Source of the DNA: Paracidovorax sp031843945
GTDB lineage: Bacteria > Pseudomonadota > Gammaproteobacteria > Burkholderiales > Burkholderiaceae_C
Direction: 5' to 3'
Assembly: GCF_031843945.1 (NCBI RefSeq)
Contig: NZ_JAVTJJ010000003.1
Span: 124,001-188,000 of the forward strand
DNA length: 64,000 nt
Part shown: positions 60,094-64,000 of the stretch, piece after piece
Numbering within the stretch: the stretch's first letter is position 1
Layout of the letters: the number at the start of each line of letters is the position of its first letter
Program-made: the position numbers and the translations under genes
Notes under the pieces: model-generated
Databases searched by the model: none
Seen by the model: the letters and a program-made list of their open reading frames with translations, nothing else
What the model was told of the DNA's origin: nothing

Positions 60094-61524
60094 TCACTTG
60101 CCGATGCAGAAGCTGGAAAAGATCACGCCCAACAGGTCGTCGGACGTGAACTCGCCGGTAATGGCGTTCAGTGCCTGCTGCGCCAGCCGCAGTTCTTCGG
60201 CCAGCAGATCGAGCGCCGGCCCCGCCGCGTGCAGTTGGGCCGCCGCTTCCATCAGGTGGCCATCCACCGCCTGCAGCGCGGCGATATGGCGGGCGCGGGC
60301 GATGTAGAGGCCTTCGGGAGCGGCTTGCCAGCCGGCCACCTCCAGCAGCAGGCGCCGCAGCGCATCAAGCCCGGCGCCGGTGCGCGCGGACAGCCGCACG
60401 GACGGGCGGGAGGTATCGGTTGACCCCACGGCGACCACGTCGCCCACCAGGCAATCGAGCTTGTTCCATACGTCGATGACTGGCACGTTTTCAAGCACTT
60501 TTTGGCCGATAGCGCTTGCTACTTGGGCCTCCGCAGCTATGTATTCAGGAGCATCAGCACGGCTCAAGTCGTGCAGGAACAGCACCGCATCGGCGGCGGC
60601 GATCTCGTCCCAGGCGCGGGCGATGCCGATCTTTTCCACCTCGTCATCGCTCTCGCGCAGGCCGGCCGTGTCGATCACGTGCAGCGGCACGCCTTCGATC
60701 TGGATGGTCTGCTGCACCTTGTCGCGCGTGGTGCCGGCGATCGGCGTGACGATGGCCAGTTCGGCGCCGGCCAGGGCGTTCAGCAGCGAGCTTTTGCCCG
60801 CGTTGGGCTGCCCGGCGATGACGACCTTGATGCCTTCGCGCAGCAGCGCGCCCTGCGTGGCGCGGCGCATCACGCCCGCCAGGGTCTGCTGCAGATTCGA
60901 TAGCTGCCCGTGCGCGTCTGCCTTGCGCAGGAAGTCGATTTCTTCTTCAGGAAAGTCCAGCGTGGCCTCGACCAGCATGCGCAGGTGCACGAGCGCGTCG
61001 CGCAGCGCATGGATCTCTTGCGAGAACGCGCCGGCCAGCGAGCGGCTGGCGCTGCGCGCGGCCGCTTCGGTGCTGGCGTCTATCAGGTCGGCAATGGCTT
61101 CGGCCTGGGCCAGGTCGATCTTGTCGTTGAGAAAGGCGCGTTCGGTGAATTCACCGGGCTGCGCCAGCCGCAGGCCGGGCAGCACGTGCGCGCCGCTGGC
61201 GCCATCCACCGCGGCAGCGGCTTCGAGGCAGCGCGCCAGCAGCAGCTGCAGCACCACCGGCCCGCCGTGCGCCTGCAGCTCCAGCACGTCTTCGCCGGTG
61301 TAGCTGTGCGGCGCGGGAAAGTAGAGCGCCAGGCCCTGGTCGATGGGCTGGCCCGCCGCATCGCGAAACGGCAGATAGGTGGCCTCGCGCGGCTTCAACG
61401 CCCGGCCGCAAAGGGCCTGAACCAGCGCCCCCAAGCCCTTGCCCGACACGCGCACGATGCCCACGGCGCCGCGCCCGGGAGCGGTGGCAACGGCGGCGAT
61501 GGGGTCGGTGTGGCGGGGCAGCAT
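60094..61524 (-). CDS. mnmE: tRNA uridine-5-carboxymethylaminomethyl modification GTPase
   Basis: A 476-residue MnmE (TrmE) which, with MnmG, modifies wobble uridine-34 of certain tRNAs. The N-terminal domain (PIAAVATAPGRGAVGIVRVS), a helical domain and an inserted G domain (about 220-400) are present. The G domain shows GQPNAGKSSLLNAL, TPIAGTTRD, DTAGLRE and NKLD. The C-terminal CIGK is intact. Inside the G domain, residues about 328-346 (AAEAQVASAIGQKVLEN) are encoded by a palindromic-repeat copy just before the NKLD segment. The start MLPRHTDP is the conserved one. Confidence 0.95.
   Translation of the reverse strand: MLPRHTDPIAAVATAPGRGAVGIVRVSGKGLGALVQALCGRALKPREATYLPFRDAAGQPIDQGLALYFPAPHSYTGEDVLELQAHGGPVVLQLLLARCLEAAAAVDGASGAHVLPGLRLAQPGEFTERAFLNDKIDLAQAEAIADLIDASTEAAARSASRSLAGAFSQEIHALRDALVHLRMLVEATLDFPEEEIDFLRKADAHGQLSNLQQTLAGVMRRATQGALLREGIKVVIAGQPNAGKSSLLNALAGAELAIVTPIAGTTRDKVQQTIQIEGVPLHVIDTAGLRESDDEVEKIGIARAWDEIAAADAVLFLHDLSRADAPEYIAAEAQVASAIGQKVLENVPVIDVWNKLDCLVGDVVAVGSTDTSRPSVRLSARTGAGLDALRRLLLEVAGWQAAPEGLYIARARHIAALQAVDGHLMEAAAQLHAAGPALDLLAEELRLAQQALNAITGEFTSDDLLGVIFSSFCIGK
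60488..60540 (+). repeat. AGCGCTTGAT palindromic repeat, copy 12, in frame inside mnmE
   Basis: TTTCAAGCACTTTTTGGCCG, then ATAGCGCTTGCTACTTGGGC, then CTCCGCAGCTAT. The left arm and core match the family while the right core has diverged. It lies opposite to the coding direction of mnmE and keeps the frame. Confidence 0.65.
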
Positions 61525-61629
61525 GGGCGCGAGGGGACCGGCAGGCGGGTCGGGCAAAAAGGAGCGGCGATGATAGCCCTGCCGTCGTTTACCCAGACCT
61601 TGCGCGACGGGGCCATTGCAGCGATACCC

Positions 61630-61733
61630 ATCAAAAAGAATAGCTGCCAGCGCTTGATTTCAGGGCACTTCAGATATCTTTCATATCCAAAGGCTTATGA
61701 ATCAAGCGCTGGCAGCTATATTTTTAATAGCGT
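61630..61733. repeat. Inverted pair of palindromic-repeat half units, copy 13
   Basis: ATAGCTGCCAGCGCTTGATT (61640-61659) and AATCAAGCGCTGGCAGCTAT (61700-61719) are a perfect 20-bp inverted repeat with 40 bp between. Each is the TAGCT-AGCGCTTGAT half of the family repeat, placed head to head. The pair lies in the gap between the ABC substrate-binding gene and mnmE, where it could fold as one long hairpin. Confidence 0.9.
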
Positions 61734-61782
61734 TTTCAGCGCAGCGCCATTTCAGGGGCGCAGCAGCGTTGCCTTCAAGCGT

Positions 61783-63366
61783 TTACTTGATGGTCGTCCA
61801 GGCAGGCATCGGACGGTCGTCAGCGCGGTGTTGCGTATCCACGCGCTTGCCCATCGCCCAGGGGCGAATCTGGTGGTGCAGCGGGATGTAGTAGTACTCA
61901 TCCTTGACCAGCTTCAGCGCGCTGGCGATCAGCGCGTCGCGTTTGGGCGCATCCATCTCCACCTTGATCTGGCCGATCATCTCGTCGAGCTTGGGGTCGC
62001 TGAAGCGGCCGCCGTTGTACACGCCGGCAGCCGTCTTGCCCTGCTTGGTGGACATCAGCGAGTCGAGCGAATAGAGAGCATCGAACGTGGCCACGCCCCA
62101 GCCGAACAGGTAGGCGCTGACGTCGTTGTTCATCACGCGGCTGACGAACTGCGACATGGGCGCGGCCTGCAGCGAGGTCTTGACGCCGATGCGCGTCCAC
62201 ATGGCGGTGACGGCCTGGCAGATCGCCTCGTCGTTCACGTAGCGGTCGTTCGGGCAGTCGAGCTTGAGCGGGAAGCCGTCGGGGTAGCCGGCGTCGGCCA
62301 GCAGCTTCTTGGCGGCTTCGACGTCGTACTTGGCAGCGCGCTCGTCCAGGCTCTTGCTCCAGCCGTTGACCATGGGCGCGATCATGGTGCCTGCGGGCAC
62401 CGACAGGTTGCGCATGGTGCGGCTGTGAATGCCAGCCGAATCGACCGCCTGGTACAGCGCCTGGCGCACGCGCTTGTCTTTCAGCGGGTTCTTGCCGGGA
62501 ACGCCCGGCAGCTCGTCCCGGAACTGGTCCAAGCCCAGGTAGATGGTGCGGTTTTCGGCGCCTTCGATCAGCTTGATGTCGGGGCTGGCCTTCATGCGGG
62601 CCAAGTCTTGCGTGGGTGGGTCGACGACGAAATCGACCTGGCCCGAAATGAGCGCGGCGGTGCGCGTGGCGGCGGACTTGATGGGCGTGAAGACCACTTC
62701 GTCGATGTTGCCCGTGGGTTTGTCCCACCAGGCGGCGTTCTTCTTGAGCGTGACCTTCACGTCAGGCTGCCAGCCGACCAGGCTGAACGGGCCGGTGCCG
62801 TTGGCGTTGCGCGAGGCGAAGTTCTCTTCCTTGCCCGCGTAGTCCTGCGCCTTGGTCGAGTTGTTCTTCTCGGCCCAGGCCTTGTTCATGATGCGCGCCT
62901 CGGTCAGCTCGCGCAGCAGCACGGGGTTGGGGCCCTTCAAGATCAGGTCCACGGTGAACTCGTCGACCTTCTTGACTTCTTTCACGCTCTGCACGGCCGA
63001 CTGCATGTTGGAGGGCGGCGTCATCGCGCGGGTCAGCGAGAAGACCACGTCATCGGCGGTGAACGGCGCACCATCGTGGAATTTCACGCCCTGGCGCAGC
63101 TCGAAACGCACCTGCGTGGGGGACACTTGGGTCCACTTGGTTGCCAGCGCGGGTTGCAGCTGGTACTTCTGGTCATAGCGCACCAGGCTTTCGTACACCT
63201 GCTGCAGGAAAGCGTGTGTCGTCTGGTGGTTTTGCGCGTGCGGGTCTGCGGTGAGGATGTCATTCGCACCGGCCCAGCGCATGGTGGCTGCACCGGCCGA
63301 GCCTGCGGCCATGAACGCGGCAAGCGCCACGGCGCCGAGGGTAAAAGTCAAACGCTGCTGTTTCAT
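61783..63366 (-). CDS. ABC transporter substrate-binding protein, family 5 (peptide type)
   Basis: A 527-residue periplasmic solute-binding protein of the DppA/OppA family. The signal peptide covers about 1-27 (ending GSAGA). The mature part carries WAGANDILTADPHAQNHQTT, the family signature (LQPALATKWTQVSPTQVRFE, then LRQGVKFHDGAPFTADDVVF) and LFGWGVATFDALYSLD. The start is the second ATG (63366), seven bases after GGAGG. No permease or ATPase genes are adjacent. It sits between yidC and mnmE, normally neighbours, so it is an insertion into that conserved block. The ligand is unknown. Confidence 0.9.
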   Translation of the reverse strand: MKQQRLTFTLGAVALAAFMAAGSAGAATMRWAGANDILTADPHAQNHQTTHAFLQQVYESLVRYDQKYQLQPALATKWTQVSPTQVRFELRQGVKFHDGAPFTADDVVFSLTRAMTPPSNMQSAVQSVKEVKKVDEFTVDLILKGPNPVLLRELTEARIMNKAWAEKNNSTKAQDYAGKEENFASRNANGTGPFSLVGWQPDVKVTLKKNAAWWDKPTGNIDEVVFTPIKSAATRTAALISGQVDFVVDPPTQDLARMKASPDIKLIEGAENRTIYLGLDQFRDELPGVPGKNPLKDKRVRQALYQAVDSAGIHSRTMRNLSVPAGTMIAPMVNGWSKSLDERAAKYDVEAAKKLLADAGYPDGFPLKLDCPNDRYVNDEAICQAVTAMWTRIGVKTSLQAAPMSQFVSRVMNNDVSAYLFGWGVATFDALYSLDSLMSTKQGKTAAGVYNGGRFSDPKLDEMIGQIKVEMDAPKRDALIASALKLVKDEYYYIPLHHQIRPWAMGKRVDTQHRADDRPMPAWTTIK

Positions 63367-63515
63367 CAACATGCCTCCACAAAAGGATCAGTAGGGAAGC
63401 ACACAGCCTAGCAATGAACGTACCGAAATGACAGCGGCCACCCGAAGGTGGCCGTTGGGGATTGCCCGAATGGCGCTCCGCACAGGCGGTGCACCATTGC
63501 GGGGCGCAGGTTGCG

Positions 63516-64000
63516 TCAGCGGAACTTGGGCAGGTTGAACTGCGGCGGCACGCCCATGCGGGTGTTGATGATCCACTGCTGCGCGATCGACAAGATGTTG
63601 TTCGTCAACCAGTACAGCACCAGGCCGGCCGGGAAGAAAAAGAACATCACGCTGAAGATCAGCGGCATGAACCACATCATCTTGGCTTGCAGCGGGTCTG
63701 GTGGCGCGGGGTTCAGCGCGGTCTGCAGCAGCGAGCTGGCCGTCATCAGCAAAGGCAGGATGAAGAACGGGTCAGGCGAAGAGAGATCGCGGATCCAGCC
63801 GATCCAGGGCGCGTTGCGCATTTCCACGCTGGACAGCAACACCCAGTAGAGCGCGATGAACACAGGGATCTGGATCATGATGGGGAAGCAGCCGCCCATC
63901 GGGTTGACCTTTTCCTCGCGGTAGATGCGCATCATCTCCTGCTGCATCTGCTGCGGCTTGTCTTTCAGGCGCTCGCGCATCTCCATGATCTTGGGGTTGA
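63516..64000 (-). CDS. yidC: Membrane protein insertase YidC, C-terminal part
   Basis: The last about 161 residues of YidC; the rest lies beyond the window end. The reading frame continues through 64000 (LNPKIMEMRERLKDKPQQMQ). QEMMRIYREEKVNPMGGCFP, then IQIPVFIALYWVLLSS and a late pair of membrane helices are the conserved insertase core. The tail is short (NTRMGVPPQFNLPKFR). YidC inserts inner-membrane proteins alone or with SecYEG. Confidence 0.95.
   Translation of the reverse strand, partial: NPKIMEMRERLKDKPQQMQQEMMRIYREEKVNPMGGCFPIMIQIPVFIALYWVLLSSVEMRNAPWIGWIRDLSSPDPFFILPLLMTASSLLQTALNPAPPDPLQAKMMWFMPLIFSVMFFFFPAGLVLYWLTNNILSIAQQWIINTRMGVPPQFNLPKFR

Noticed and set aside
60910..63411. 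An 833-codon plus-strand frame across mnmE and the ABC binding-protein gene
   Set aside because: It is antisense to two real genes and crosses their gap; no motif or ribosome site supports it.

Overview
The window is a GC-rich chromosomal segment from a betaproteobacterium, most likely Comamonadaceae (Acidovorax/Diaphorobacter/Ottowia-like). This rests on gene content (Bug-family tripartite-tricarboxylate receptor, surA-rsmA beside lptD/amgK, metX-metW, kdsD-kdsC-lptC, yidC-mnmE) and on a dispersed palindromic repeat built around AGCGCTTGAT/ATCAAGCGCT. No tRNA, rRNA, CRISPR array, insertion sequence or integrase was recognised.

Layout. 1-7.1 kb is a leftward type I restriction-modification locus: hsdM and hsdS overlap, then a DUF3800 gene, then hsdR (cut by the window start). 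hsdR has its own 340-bp upstream region holding two kinds of operator-like repeats and small ORF remnants. 7.3-11.7 kb is an accessory patch: a broken TonB-dependent receptor, a DUF350/DUF4178/SPFH cassette, and a DUF2061 membrane protein behind a possible Fur box. 11.9-16.2 kb is a catabolic module (FCD-GntR regulator, IlvD/Edd-type sugar-acid dehydratase, RraA-like protein, Bug receptor). 16.3-20.3 kb is a LysR regulator divergent from an omega-aminotransferase and an acylating semialdehyde dehydrogenase, a beta-alanine-type route. 20.4-26.2 kb has an OmpA-like lipoprotein, a MASE2 diguanylate cyclase, maeB, and a secreted RNase Sa/barnase-type ribonuclease with a barstar-like inhibitor.

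26.3-35.6 kb is mostly core: rsmA, surA, lptD, divergent amgK, rsmE, a diguanylate cyclase and a catalytically degenerate SRAP protein. 35.7-36.5 kb is an AT-rich foreign gene with an R-x4-H HEPN-like motif. 36.7-45 kb carries a lipase, an M20 peptidase, eutBC, a diguanylate cyclase and a chemoreceptor. 45.1-49.3 kb is rich in RNA control: metX-metW behind a SAM-II riboswitch candidate and terminator, an UPF0016 (MntX-like) gene behind a yybP-ykoY riboswitch, and two tandem RRM/glycine-rich RNA-binding genes. 49.4-64 kb holds an SDR, lptC-kdsC-kdsD, a CPA2 antiporter, a large GGDEF-EAL protein, apt, a cyclic-nucleotide-binding protein, mnmE, an ABC substrate-binding gene and the 3' part of yidC.

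Themes. Envelope biogenesis (lptD, lptC, kdsC, kdsD, surA, yidC, amgK) and c-di-GMP signalling (three diguanylate cyclases plus one GGDEF-EAL protein) recur. The most unusual structural feature is the palindromic repeat family: 13 loci, three of them read in frame inside hsdR, an SDR gene and mnmE. A separate short repeat is read in frame twice in hsdM.
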